Shown one piece after another: positions 53,401-62,363 of a stretch of DNA of 64,000 nt. Made by a program: the position numbers and the translations under genes. Position 1 is the stretch's first letter. Each line of letters starts with the position of its first letter. This DNA is from an uncultured Candidatus Melainabacteria bacterium (GTDB taxonomy: Bacteria > Cyanobacteriota > Vampirovibrionia > Gastranaerophilales > Gastranaerophilaceae): the NCBI GenBank assembly GCA_934747335.1, contig CAKVGS010000007.1, positions 18,582-82,581 of the forward strand. The letters run 5' to 3'. The notes under the pieces are model-generated. The model made no database searches, was not told the origin of the DNA, and worked only from the letters and a program-made list of their open reading frames with translations.

Positions 53401-54273
53401 ATGCTTAAAAAGCTTTTAAACTGCAAGTTCCATCTAAGATTTGTTATAAATCCATATATCAGATACATGGCGGATAAATTGGGTTCGTATTCAGGTGTTA
53501 ATGAACTAAAACGCGAAACCCCGCTTGTTGTTTCGTTGACTTCCTATGAAGAACGTTTTGATGATTTAACCATTTCTATTTATTCACTTCTTAATCAATC
53601 TATAAAACCTGACAGAATTATTTTGTGGTTGAGTGACAAATTATCTTTAAATGATTTACCCTATGACATAACAAGATTTATCAAAAACGGGCTTGAAATC
53701 AGATTTGTAAAAGATATAGGCTCGTATACAAAAGCAATCTATGCTTTTAAAGAATTTTCAAATTCAATAATTGTAACGGCGGATGACGATATATATTACC
53801 CTAAAGATTGGCTTTCAAAACTTTATTACTCGTTTATTGCAAATCCAAAAGATATCAGTGTCCACCGTGCACATAGAATTAGACTTGAAGATAAAAAAAT
53901 TGCACCGTATGAAACTTGGACAAAGCATGTTGAAGAAGAGAGCGCAAGATTTGACAATTTTTTAACAGGTGTCGGTGGAGTTTTGTATCCTCCAAATTGT
54001 TTTTCTAATGAAGTTTTGCGTAAAGACATATTTCTGACAAAATCTCCTTATGCAGACGATGTTTGGTTTTGGGTTATGGCATTAGTACATAATAGGAGAA
54101 TTAGAGTTGTAAAAAATCATAATTCCTACATTTATTGCACGGATATTTTCAGACAAATTACGCAAAACAAGCGTACTCTTTATAAAATTAATTCAAAAGG
54201 GCAAAATGACAAGCAGCTTGAAGAATTATTAAAACTGTATGGGCAGAATATAATGAACAAAATAGGAGTATAG
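53401..54273 (+). CDS. glycosyltransferase (GT-A type, capsule/glycan synthesis)
   Basis: 290 aa. PLVVSLTSYEERFDDLTISI followed by SLLNQSIKPDRIILWLS opens a GT-A fold, and IVTADDDIYYPKDWL carries the DxD metal site. FLTGVGGVLYPPNCF is typical of capsular glycosyltransferases of this group. No signal or membrane segment; it acts on the cytosolic face. First of four glycan genes; only 1 nt separates its stop from the next gene. Confidence 0.82.
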   Translation: MLKKLLNCKFHLRFVINPYIRYMADKLGSYSGVNELKRETPLVVSLTSYEERFDDLTISIYSLLNQSIKPDRIILWLSDKLSLNDLPYDITRFIKNGLEIRFVKDIGSYTKAIYAFKEFSNSIIVTADDDIYYPKDWLSKLYYSFIANPKDISVHRAHRIRLEDKKIAPYETWTKHVEEESARFDNFLTGVGGVLYPPNCFSNEVLRKDIFLTKSPYADDVWFWVMALVHNRRIRVVKNHNSYIYCTDIFRQITQNKRTLYKINSKGQNDKQLEELLKLYGQNIMNKIGV

Positions 54274-54274
54274 C

Positions 54275-55240
54275 ATGGTTGACTTAAATAAAATAAAAAT
54301 TGACATGGTCTATACTTGGGTTGACAACAAAGATCCTAAATGGTTAGAAAAAAAACTTGCATACAGTGGTGAATGCATAGACAATAATGTAAATGGTAAT
54401 TGTAGGTATAGAGATAATGATGAATTGAAATATTCATTACGTTCATTAGAAAAATATGCAAATTGGATTAATAAAATCTATATTATAACAGATAATCAGT
54501 TCCCGAAGTGGTTAAACACAGACAATAAAAGAGTGAAAATAATTGATCATAGTGAAATTATGCCTAAAGAATGCTTACCGGTTTTTAATTCTAACGCTAT
54601 TGAGCATTGCATTTCCAATATTCAAAATCTTTCTGAGTATTATTTATATGGAAATGATGATATGTTTTTTGCAAATAAAGTATCGCCAAGTTATTTTTAT
54701 CACAAAGACGGCTATCCATATTGCAGATTTAGTTACAAATTTGATAAAGATTTTGATTTCTATAACAGGATGTGCGCAAATACAGACTATTTAATAGAAA
54801 AAAAGTTCGGTAAATCCTTAAAGATGTTTTATCATCATAACATTAATGCATACCGAAAATCTGATGTTAAAAATTGTATTGAGATGTTTAAAAAAGAAAT
54901 AAATGAAACTATAAAAAGTAGATTTAGAAAAGTTGATAACGTAGAGCAAACAATTTACTTAAGCTATGCACTTGCTGTAAAACATGGACATTATAAGGGG
55001 ATTTTTAGATTGCCCATTTATACTAACAAGACTTATAATTTCTTTACTAAATTATATCAGCCTGATTCGCTTTATATAAATGCTGCTAATATCGATCAAT
55101 TAACTTGTTTAAGTAATATAAATAAAAAAATTGGACTTTTTTGCATTAATGATACTGAATATGTTTCTAGTGAATTAAGAACTCGCATTAATACAATGTT
55201 AAATAAAGCTTTCCCACAAAAATCTTCTTTTGAAAAGTAG
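54275..55240 (+). CDS. Stealth-family hexose-1-phosphate transferase
   Basis: 321 aa. The conserved regions of the Stealth family are visible: CR1 IDMVYTWVDNKDPKWLEKK at residues 8-27, CR2 with RYRDNDELKYSLRSLEKYA, NKIYIITDNQFPKWL and then CLPVFNSNAIEHCI, and CR3 LYGNDDMFFANKV with later FYHHNINA. These enzymes build phosphodiester-linked surface polysaccharides, as in capsules that mimic host glycans. It is adjacent to three glycosyltransferases, which supports a capsule or decorated-LPS role. Confidence 0.88.
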   Translation: MVDLNKIKIDMVYTWVDNKDPKWLEKKLAYSGECIDNNVNGNCRYRDNDELKYSLRSLEKYANWINKIYIITDNQFPKWLNTDNKRVKIIDHSEIMPKECLPVFNSNAIEHCISNIQNLSEYYLYGNDDMFFANKVSPSYFYHKDGYPYCRFSYKFDKDFDFYNRMCANTDYLIEKKFGKSLKMFYHHNINAYRKSDVKNCIEMFKKEINETIKSRFRKVDNVEQTIYLSYALAVKHGHYKGIFRLPIYTNKTYNFFTKLYQPDSLYINAANIDQLTCLSNINKKIGLFCINDTEYVSSELRTRINTMLNKAFPQKSSFEK

Positions 55241-55244
55241 TTTA

Positions 55245-56288
55245 TTATTTTCTGATAAGTATTGATTTTATAGTTCTATATACTTCAAAAAAAGTAGGAA
55301 AAAATTTTTTTACTTTCATCTTAAAAAAGTTTTCTATCAAAAAAATCTTTTCTGGTGTATTTAAAATTTTATCATGCATATATGCATAATAACTCATATT
55401 ATATTTCTTTAAGAAATTATAATCAATTTCTTTATTAAAAATATCTTTCAATTCAGAATGAGACAACTTAAAATTTGAATAAGATATAAGTGCTGTATAT
55501 GCTAGTGTTGAATATATTTTTTTCAACAACTCTATTCTCACTTTTGAATCAATTTTTTTTGATATTTCATCAGCTTTTCTTGTATCTTGTACTAAATAAT
55601 TAATATATTTGTCTTGTTTTGAAATGACTGAACCTTGCCGTGAAATCCTATAATTAAATATTTTATCGTTAATAAAAACTATCGATTTAGCTTTTGGTGC
55701 CAAGTCCAAAAAATGTGCAACATCTTCAAAACATTTATCATTATTAAATTTTATATTAAATTGTTCTAAAAATAGTCTTCTTAAAAGTTTTGTCATTCCA
55801 TACCCAAGATATTGAATACACTCAGGCGTGTCATATATGTTTATTATTCTGTTGGTTAATTTCAGTGGAGTATCAGGAAAATTGTGTTTAATATGAGTAA
55901 CAGCATTTACACTATAATGTGAAAACGCAATAACATCAACTTCACCAAATTGTTTCAATACATTAGCAAGTTTTGTCAGTCCATCTTGAACCAGCCAATC
56001 ATCCGAATCAAGAAAATAAATATACTTTCCTCTTGCATTTTCCAATGCTAAATTTCGTGAATATCCCGCACCTATATTAGTTTTATTTGAAAAAACTTTA
56101 ATTCTATTATCAAGTTGTGAATATTTTTTTATAATATCTAAACTGCTGTCTGTTGATGCATCATTCACACAAATAATTTCAATATCCTTAAAAGGTTGCA
56201 TAATAACAGAATTCAAGCATTTAGAAATATATTTTGCTGAATTATATACAGGAATAATTACGCTTATTAATGGCTCTTTAGTGTACAA
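55245..56288 (-). CDS. GT2 family glycosyltransferase
   Basis: 347 aa. ISVIIPVYNSAKYISKCLNS is the classic GT2 start; then DIEIICVNDASTDSSLDIIK gives the nucleotide-binding Asp and YIYFLDSDDWL gives the DxD metal motif. The C-terminal part carries helical segments and no membrane helix. It converges on the Stealth gene and diverges from the GT4 gene, so it is transcribed separately from the rest of the glycan cluster. Sugar donor unknown. Confidence 0.9.
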   Translation of the reverse strand: MYTKEPLISVIIPVYNSAKYISKCLNSVIMQPFKDIEIICVNDASTDSSLDIIKKYSQLDNRIKVFSNKTNIGAGYSRNLALENARGKYIYFLDSDDWLVQDGLTKLANVLKQFGEVDVIAFSHYSVNAVTHIKHNFPDTPLKLTNRIINIYDTPECIQYLGYGMTKLLRRLFLEQFNIKFNNDKCFEDVAHFLDLAPKAKSIVFINDKIFNYRISRQGSVISKQDKYINYLVQDTRKADEISKKIDSKVRIELLKKIYSTLAYTALISYSNFKLSHSELKDIFNKEIDYNFLKKYNMSYYAYMHDKILNTPEKIFLIENFFKMKVKKFFPTFFEVYRTIKSILIRK

Positions 56289-56346
56289 ACTTCACTCCCT
56301 TACGTATTATAATGTATCATGAACACGTTTGATGTAAAATTACAAT

Positions 56347-57561
56347 ATGACTAAAATTCTTTTTGATGCAACAGAGCTTTCATATTTTTTAGAAGAGTCA
56401 GGACACAGAGCTGGTGTATTTTTTGTTGCACTTAATCTTTTTAGAGAATTAAAGAAAAGAAAAGATGTAGAGCTTGTTTTTTTCTGCAACTTTAAAAGAT
56501 ATTTTTATCTAAAAGAAGTTATTGAAAAAGTGGAAGAGTTTCAGGGAATTGAACTCTTAAAAGAAAACTCTTTGATAAACTTGTTTTTTGCGAGATTGAA
56601 TTATTGGGCTAAATTTAAGAATAATAAAATTAAATATGGAATTTTGAGTCTTTCAAGATATTATGAGAATATTTTTTATAAACAAAATAAAAAAAATCTT
56701 GAACAGCTGAAAGATTTTGATATTTACTTTAGTCCGTTTCAAGCTCCTTCGGAAGAAATTTTAAACTCCAAGCACTTAAAACGTTTTAGGATGCTTCATG
56801 ACATTATTCCTGTATTAGAAGCAGGAAAAATTCCTACAAATAGAAGATTGTGGAGTTACAGAATTTATAATACGATTAACTCGAATGATTTTTATGTTAC
56901 AAATTCCGAGTGTACCAAAAAAGATGTTTTGAAATATTTTAATATAAGAGAAGAAAATATAAAAACAACACTTTTAGGTGTGAATGACTATTTTAAACCA
57001 ACAAAAGAACCTAACAAAGAAAAATATATTTTTTCATTATGCACTTTAGGTAAGCGCAAAAATCTTATTTTTGCTATAAAAAATTTCTTCAAATTCATTG
57101 AGAAAAATAAAATTAATGACCTAAAACTTGTTTTGGCTGGTGGAGTTTGGGAAAAATTTAAAGAAGAATTAACAAAAACAATCGGGGAGTTTGATCAATC
57201 AAAAATTGAGGTTTTAGGTTATGTTAAAGATGAAGAGTTACCAAGACTCTATTCAAATGCTTTAATGTTTATTTATCCTTCTTTGTATGAAGGGTTTGGG
57301 CTTCCTGTATTAGAAGCAATGAAGTGCGGTTGTCCTGTGATAACTTCAAATGTTTCATCTTTACCTGAAGTTATTGGACAAGCAGGAATCCAAATTAATC
57401 CTGAATGTGATGAAGAATTAATTAAAGCGTATGAAAAAATGTATTATGACAACTTTTTCAGAGAACTTTGTGTAGAAAGAGGTTTAATAAGAGCCAATAA
57501 TTTCAGTTGGGAAAAGTGTGTTAATCAAGTAATTGATTTTATTTGTTCAAAATCGTCTTAA
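56347..57561 (+). CDS. GT4 family glycosyltransferase
   Basis: 404 aa, GT-B fold. The C-terminal donor-binding region has YIFSLCTLGKRKN, VLGYVKDEELPRLYSNALMF and the family signature YPSLYEGFGLPVLEAMKCGCPVIT with Glu residues contacting the nucleotide sugar, then SSLPEVIGQAGI. The N-terminal acceptor domain is less conserved, with RMLHDIIPVLEAGKIPTNR. No Shine-Dalgarno is strong. Part of the surface-glycan cluster. Confidence 0.9.
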   Translation: MTKILFDATELSYFLEESGHRAGVFFVALNLFRELKKRKDVELVFFCNFKRYFYLKEVIEKVEEFQGIELLKENSLINLFFARLNYWAKFKNNKIKYGILSLSRYYENIFYKQNKKNLEQLKDFDIYFSPFQAPSEEILNSKHLKRFRMLHDIIPVLEAGKIPTNRRLWSYRIYNTINSNDFYVTNSECTKKDVLKYFNIREENIKTTLLGVNDYFKPTKEPNKEKYIFSLCTLGKRKNLIFAIKNFFKFIEKNKINDLKLVLAGGVWEKFKEELTKTIGEFDQSKIEVLGYVKDEELPRLYSNALMFIYPSLYEGFGLPVLEAMKCGCPVITSNVSSLPEVIGQAGIQINPECDEELIKAYEKMYYDNFFRELCVERGLIRANNFSWEKCVNQVIDFICSKSS

Positions 57562-57618
57562 TATATGATAAATGATTTGAAAATCTCAATTATAATATAA
57601 AAACGAAAGAGAGGCGTA

Positions 57619-57810
57619 ATGGTCGTTAGAGTTTTAATGTTACTATTATCATTAGTGGTTTTAGTAAATTTGTGTATTATTACTTGCTGTTATATTACAG
57701 GAGAAAATCTTTATCAAAAATATGGCAAACAAATGCTAATTATTTTTGGTGGGTTTGTATTTGTTGTTTCAGCACTTTATGTAGCTTTGGCTCTAATTGC
57801 TTTGAAATAG
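57619..57810 (+). CDS. 63-aa small membrane protein
   Basis: 63 aa, two transmembrane helices (about 4-27 and 40-61) with a short polar turn GENLYQKYGK. AGAGAGGCG ribosome site. It is 26 nt upstream of the SPFH gene on the same strand, so a partnership with that membrane complex is possible. Family unknown. Confidence 0.65.
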   Translation: MVVRVLMLLLSLVVLVNLCIITCCYITGENLYQKYGKQMLIIFGGFVFVVSALYVALALIALK

Positions 57811-57836
57811 TTTAACGCTTTAATAATGAAAGGAAA

Positions 57837-58631
57837 ATGATGGACAAAAAGTTTTTTGGAATGCCGATTCTGGTGCTTTGCCTTTTGGTTTGCTTTATTG
57901 TAATGTGCAATCCGTTTGTTATGGTAGGCCCGGGCGAAAGAGGAATTAAAATGACATTGGGTGAAGTTCAGCCTGAAAGCTATGGAGAAGGATTGCATTT
58001 AATCTTCCCATTTATTCAAAAATTCAGAACAATGGACGTAAAGACTCAAAGAAATACATTAACAACCTCTGTTTATACAAAAGACATCCAACAAGCCCGT
58101 ATTACTTATGTAATTAACTACAATGTTCAACCTGACAAAGTTAACAAACTTTTTCAAGAAGTCGGTATGGACTACGTTAGTACAATCTTAACTCCTGTTG
58201 TTGAAGGCACTATCAAAGATATAATCGGTAAATGGAATGCTCAAGATTTAATTGCAAACAGAGAAAAGGCAACAGGTGATATTCTTTTCAAACTGCATAA
58301 TCAATTGAATGATAACTACATCAATGTAACTGATTTTCAAATGACAGAAATTAATTATTCTGATGTTTTTGAAAGAGCAATTGAAAGCAAAGTTACTGCA
58401 GAGCAAGAAGCATTAAAAGCTAAAAATAAAACGGTTCAAGTTCAAGAAGAAGCTAAGCAAAAAGTTATCGCAGCTGAAGCTGAAGCAAAATCAATGGCAA
58501 TAAGAGCAAAAGCGTTAAGCCAAAACAAATCTTTGGTTCAATATGAAGCGGTTCAAAAATGGGACGGCAAAATGCCACAATATATGTTGGGCAATTCAGT
58601 TCCTTTTATAAATGTAAATCCTACAAAATAA
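57837..58631 (+). CDS. SPFH/prohibitin (HflC/Band 7)-type membrane protein
   Basis: 264 aa. One N-terminal transmembrane helix (about 9-29) and then the SPFH domain: GPGERGIKMTLGEVQPESYG, GLHLIFPFIQKFRTMDVKTQ and QDLIANREKATGDI. It is followed by an Ala/Glu-rich coiled region (about 180-235) through which these proteins make large rings that sequester proteases such as FtsH. Two adjacent ATGs; AAAGGAAA lies upstream of the first. No HflK partner is next to it, so it is closer to a stand-alone prohibitin-like protein. Confidence 0.85.
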   Translation: MMDKKFFGMPILVLCLLVCFIVMCNPFVMVGPGERGIKMTLGEVQPESYGEGLHLIFPFIQKFRTMDVKTQRNTLTTSVYTKDIQQARITYVINYNVQPDKVNKLFQEVGMDYVSTILTPVVEGTIKDIIGKWNAQDLIANREKATGDILFKLHNQLNDNYINVTDFQMTEINYSDVFERAIESKVTAEQEALKAKNKTVQVQEEAKQKVIAAEAEAKSMAIRAKALSQNKSLVQYEAVQKWDGKMPQYMLGNSVPFINVNPTK

Positions 58632-58633
58632 AA

Positions 58634-58662
58634 AAAATGGTGGTTCTTAACCACCATTTTTT
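58634..58662. terminator. bidirectional terminator
   Basis: AAAATGGTGGTT-ctt-AACCACCATTTT with T-runs, between the convergent SPFH gene and murQ. Confidence 0.9.
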
Positions 58663-59555
58663 TATAATTTAGAAAAACTATTCAAGGCACGTCTCAAAAC
58701 TCCACAATTTTTTCTCAAAGCTTCTTTTGCTTCATCTTGTGTTAATTTGCATTTTATCATCATAATAGCAACTTTTACGTGCCAATTACATTCAAGCAAA
58801 GTTGTTAAAGCGGTTGAGGCGTTTGTATCTGCAATTTCTGCCACAATTCTTATAGCCCTGTCTTTTAGTTTTTCGTTTGTTGGCATCAAATCAATCATGA
58901 AGTTTTCATAAGTCTTGCCAATCTTAATCATAGCACCTGTTGAAAGCATGTTAAGTACCATTTTTTGAACAGTTCCTGCTTTCATTCTGCTAGAGCCTGC
59001 AATAACTTCGGGTCCAACTTCAACGCAAATACCCAAACGAGCCTCTTCTAAGATTAAAGCATTATGATTACATGTTAGAGCAATTGTCTTACAACCGTTT
59101 TTTTCTGCTTGAGCAAGAACGCCCAACAAGTATTTAGGATTTCCGCTGGCTGAAATCGCTACGCAAACATCTTTATCAGTAAGGATTTGCGCGTCTTTTT
59201 CGCCTAATTCAAAATTATCTTCCGCGCCTTCTACTGCCGTTCTGATTGCCGTATCACCACCTGCAATAATTCCCGTTACCATATCGGATGGTACGCCAAA
59301 AGTCGGTGGACATTCAGATGCGTCTAAAATGCCTATTCTGCCGGAAGTTCCCGCACCGTAGTAATAAAGCCTGCCACCAACTAAGAATTGCTTTGCAATC
59401 ATATCGATAGCTTGTGCGATATTAGGAGCTTCATCTTCTATTGCAAGAGCTACAAGCTTATCTTCTTCGTTAATTTTTCTGACAATATCAATTGTAGAAA
59501 GTAAATCAATGTTTTTAGTGTTTTCGTTTCTGTACTCTGTAATAATTTCGCTCAT
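58662..59555 (-). CDS. murQ: N-acetylmuramic acid 6-phosphate etherase
   Basis: 297 aa. It cleaves the lactyl ether of MurNAc-6-P to give GlcNAc-6-P in cell-wall recycling. The SIS domain shows RLYYYGAGTSGRIGILDASE followed by CPPTFGV, then GAEDNFELGEKDAQIL, VCVAISASGNPKYLLG and GPEVIAGSSRMKAGTVQKM, and a C-terminal UBA-like helical tail. No anmK or PTS partner is adjacent. A short family B repeat lies between ribH and this gene. Confidence 0.95.
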   Translation of the reverse strand: MSEIITEYRNENTKNIDLLSTIDIVRKINEEDKLVALAIEDEAPNIAQAIDMIAKQFLVGGRLYYYGAGTSGRIGILDASECPPTFGVPSDMVTGIIAGGDTAIRTAVEGAEDNFELGEKDAQILTDKDVCVAISASGNPKYLLGVLAQAEKNGCKTIALTCNHNALILEEARLGICVEVGPEVIAGSSRMKAGTVQKMVLNMLSTGAMIKIGKTYENFMIDLMPTNEKLKDRAIRIVAEIADTNASTALTTLLECNWHVKVAIMMIKCKLTQDEAKEALRKNCGVLRRALNSFSKL

Positions 59556-59579
59556 AAATCACACACCTTTCTTCTTTTA

Positions 59580-59620
59580 CTCTCTCCCTCTCCTTGGGGA
59601 GAGGGGTGGGGTGAGGGGTC
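59580..59620 (-). repeat. short family B hairpin between ribH and murQ
   Basis: CTCTCCCTCTCC-ttgg-GGAGAGGGGTGGGG then GTGAGGGG. Confidence 0.7.
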
Positions 59621-59632
59621 AACCAATGAACC

Positions 59633-60094
59633 TTATATACGCCCCAACAAACTAACCATTTCAATTGCAGATTTTGCCGCATCAGAACCTTTGTTACCTG
59701 CTTTTGTACCAGCTCTTTCAATTGCTTGTTCAATGTTATCGGTAGTTAGAACTCCGAATATAACAGGAATTTCTGTTTCTAAGCCAACTGATGCAACACC
59801 TTTTGAAACTTCGGCACAAACATAATCGTAGTGAGATGTTGAACCTTTAATTACTGCACCTAATGCAATAATAGCACTATATTTTGATGTTTTAGCGCAT
59901 TTTTTTGCAACTAAAGGTATTTCAAAAGCCCCGGGACACCAAACAACATCTATATTGTTTTCATTAACTCCGTGGCGCTTTAATTCATCAATCGCACCTG
60001 ACAAAAGCTTAGAACAAATGAATTCATTAAATCTTGAAACCACAATGCAGAATTTTTCGTTATTAACGGTCAACAAACCTTCAATTATAGCCAT
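59633..60094 (-). CDS. ribH: 6,7-dimethyl-8-ribityllumazine synthase
   Basis: 153 aa, full length. Penultimate step of riboflavin synthesis. Motifs are VVSRFNEFICSKLLSGAIDE, VVWCPGAFEIPLVAKK (substrate pocket), ALGAVIKGSTSHYDYVCAEV with the catalytic His, and PVIFGVLTTDNIEQAIERAG. The other rib genes are not in the window and no FMN riboswitch is seen upstream. Confidence 0.96.
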   Translation of the reverse strand: MAIIEGLLTVNNEKFCIVVSRFNEFICSKLLSGAIDELKRHGVNENNIDVVWCPGAFEIPLVAKKCAKTSKYSAIIALGAVIKGSTSHYDYVCAEVSKGVASVGLETEIPVIFGVLTTDNIEQAIERAGTKAGNKGSDAAKSAIEMVSLLGRI

Positions 60095-60229
60095 ATATAC
60101 CTTCTCCTTAAATATCTATAACTTAATTATACACGATATTTTAGAAAATTGTTATAATTTTAATAGTTATTTACAAAATTAAATTTGGTTTATGATATAA
60201 TAAGTTCATTAAAGGGAAGAAGGTAAAAG

Positions 60230-61234
60230 ATGAGTTTAGATGTATATTTAGGTATCGACGTTGGTTCTGTTACGACAAAATTAGCATTGGTGGATGAAAA
60301 AGGTAAATATATTGATTCTTATATGCTTAAAACGGCGGGTAAACCTGTTGATGCTGTTCAAAACGGTTTAAAACAAATTTATTCACAAGCACTTTGCGAA
60401 TATTCTGTAAAAGGTGTTGGAACAACAGGTTCAGGTAGAAATTTGGCAGGTGCATTAGTCGGTGCGGATGTTGTAAAAAACGAAATTACGGCACACGCAG
60501 TTGCTGCAAGTACAAACATTCCGGGGGTTCAAACTATTCTTGAAATCGGCGGTCAAGACAGTAAAATCATTATCTTGAGAGATGGTATTGTAACCGATTT
60601 TGCAATGAATACTGTTTGTGCCGCAGGTACAGGAAGTTTCCTTGACCACCAAGCACAAAGATTAAATGTTCCTATTGAAAAATTTGGTGAAACAGCACTT
60701 AAATCAGAAAATCCTGCGCGTATCGCAGGACGTTGCGGTGTATTCGCTGAAAGTGACTTAATCCACAAACAGCAATTGGGTTATCCTGTTGAAGATTTGT
60801 TATACGGCTTGTGCCAAGCTCTTGTTAGAAATTATTTATCTAACTTAGCATTAGGAAAAGAATTGTTGCCTACAATTTCATTCCAAGGTGGTGTTGCAAC
60901 AAATTCAGGTATGGTAAAAGCTTTTGAAGAAGCTTTGAATACAAAAATTGTTGTTCCTGAAAATCACCAAACAATGGGGGCTATCGGCGCAGCACTTCTT
61001 GCTATGGAAAATCACCAATACACAGAAGTTGATACAAAGTTCAAAGGCTGGGAAGTTGGTAACATGAATTTCCAATCAGTAACTTGCCAATGCACAGGAT
61101 GCTCAAACAACTGTGAAGTTATCACTATTTTAGAAGGTGCTGAACCAATGCATCATGTTGAAAAAATCGGTGATATTAAAGGTAATATTATTGCTCGTTG
61201 GGGCGGTACTTGCGGAAGATGGGACATCGCATAG
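60230..61234 (+). CDS. acyl-CoA dehydratase activase (BadF/BcrA/HgdC ATPase family) with Cys-rich tail
   Basis: 334 aa. An actin-like ATPase fold with GIDVGSVTTKLALVDEKG, GTTGSGRNLAGALVGAD and IGGQDSKIIIL; the bridging [4Fe-4S] cysteines are in NTVCAAGTGSFLDHQ and AGRCGVFAESDLIHKQ. After the ~260-aa core there is a 75-residue tail with CQCTGCSNNC and CGRWD, likely a second metal site. These enzymes use ATP to drive electrons at low potential into an HgdB-type partner, here probably the gene at 7543. It is monocistronic with AGGGAAGAAGG upstream. Confidence 0.87.
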   Translation: MSLDVYLGIDVGSVTTKLALVDEKGKYIDSYMLKTAGKPVDAVQNGLKQIYSQALCEYSVKGVGTTGSGRNLAGALVGADVVKNEITAHAVAASTNIPGVQTILEIGGQDSKIIILRDGIVTDFAMNTVCAAGTGSFLDHQAQRLNVPIEKFGETALKSENPARIAGRCGVFAESDLIHKQQLGYPVEDLLYGLCQALVRNYLSNLALGKELLPTISFQGGVATNSGMVKAFEEALNTKIVVPENHQTMGAIGAALLAMENHQYTEVDTKFKGWEVGNMNFQSVTCQCTGCSNNCEVITILEGAEPMHHVEKIGDIKGNIIARWGGTCGRWDIA

Positions 61235-61288
61235 AATCGTGCTTTTGGCGAGACTTACTGATGTGGATTTTTAGAGTTGAAAATTAAA

Positions 61289-61378
61289 AGTTGAAAGTTG
61301 TTTAAAATATCACTTTAGATATAATTAGTTAAATATTTAACGTATAAATTTAAAAAATTTTTTATACAACTTTCAACT
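61289..61378. repeat. AGTTGAAAGTTGT inverted pair
   Basis: Two perfect 13-bp arms (61289-61301, 61366-61378) with an AT-rich loop, in an otherwise empty 215-bp intergenic gap. Confidence 0.7.
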
Positions 61379-61449
61379 TCAAATCGAAATTCATCCAAAC
61401 TTGTCTTCGATTAGTCGGTCACGCCCAACATTAACTAAAGAGAGAAAAC

Positions 61450-62259
61450 ATGATAAAACTAAAAAACTTTGAAATCGGTTCAAATAAATTAACAATCCTT
61501 GCAGGGCCATGCGCAATAGAGTCAATGGATATTTTAAAACAAACTGCTGAAACTTTGAAACAAGTTTGTGCAGAGCTTGACATAAATTATGTTTTTAAAT
61601 CTTCTTTTGATAAGGCGAATCGTTCTTCTATTAGCTCTTATCGTGGAGTTGGCATGGAAAAAGGTTTAGAGATGCTTGCTCAAATCAAAAAAGAGTTTGA
61701 AGTTCCAATTGTAACGGATATTCATCTTCCTGAACAAGCTGAACCTGTTGCAGAAGTTGCTGACATTTTGCAAATTCCTGCGTTTTTATGTCGTCAAACG
61801 GATTTACTTGTAGCAGCGGCAAAAACAGGTAAAATCGTTAATATAAAAAAAGGACAGTTTTTAGCACCGCAACAAATGAAATCCTTGGTTAAAAAAGTTG
61901 AAGATAGCGGAAATCACAATATTATGTTAACGGATAGAGGTGTTTCTTTCGGCTACAACAACTTAGTTGTTGATTTTAGAGCAATTCCTATAATGAAAGA
62001 ATTTGGTTATCCTGTCGTTTTTGATGCGACTCATAGCGTTCAAATGCCCGGTTCTAACGGTGATTCAACAGGCGGCGACAGAAGATTTGTTCCGACGTTG
62101 GCAAATGCGGCAATGGCAGCAGGTGCAGATGTATTGTTCTTTGAAATTCATCCGGAACCTGATAAAGCTCTTTGTGACGGTGCTAATATGCTTGCACTTA
62201 ATGACGCTAAAAAAGTTTTTGAAAAATGTAAAGCTATTTTTGAATTGGTTAGAGAATAA
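61450..62259 (+). CDS. kdsA: 3-deoxy-D-manno-octulosonate 8-phosphate synthase
   Basis: 269 aa. It condenses arabinose-5-phosphate and PEP to Kdo-8-P, so the cell makes a Kdo-containing LPS core. Motifs are LTILAGPCAIES at the start, FKSSFDKANRSS, DIHLPEQAEPVAEVADILQI, FLCRQTDLLVAAAKTGKIVN, then VFDATHSVQMPG and HPEPDKALCDGANML. The other Kdo genes are not adjacent. The stop codon touches a family A repeat. Confidence 0.95.
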   Translation: MIKLKNFEIGSNKLTILAGPCAIESMDILKQTAETLKQVCAELDINYVFKSSFDKANRSSISSYRGVGMEKGLEMLAQIKKEFEVPIVTDIHLPEQAEPVAEVADILQIPAFLCRQTDLLVAAAKTGKIVNIKKGQFLAPQQMKSLVKKVEDSGNHNIMLTDRGVSFGYNNLVVDFRAIPIMKEFGYPVVFDATHSVQMPGSNGDSTGGDRRFVPTLANAAMAAGADVLFFEIHPEPDKALCDGANMLALNDAKKVFEKCKAIFELVRE

Positions 62260-62319
62260 CCTCACTGGTTAGGAGGTCGCAGTTGTTCGAACGTTAGTGA
62301 GTTACAAATGCGGGTGGGT
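62258..62319 (+). repeat. dispersed repeat family A
   Basis: CCTC-actggtta-GGAGG, then GTCGCAGTTG-TTCGAACG and GTTACAAATGCGGGTGGG. It begins inside the kdsA stop codon. Confidence 0.8.
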
Positions 62320-62363
62320 ATAAATTAAAGGCTTGGTATAAGAGGGTTTAAATAAAGAAAATC

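Noticed and set aside
53783..54029. Additional frames inside the first glycosyltransferase gene
   Set aside because: They overlap a gene with clear GT-A motifs and lack ribosome sites.
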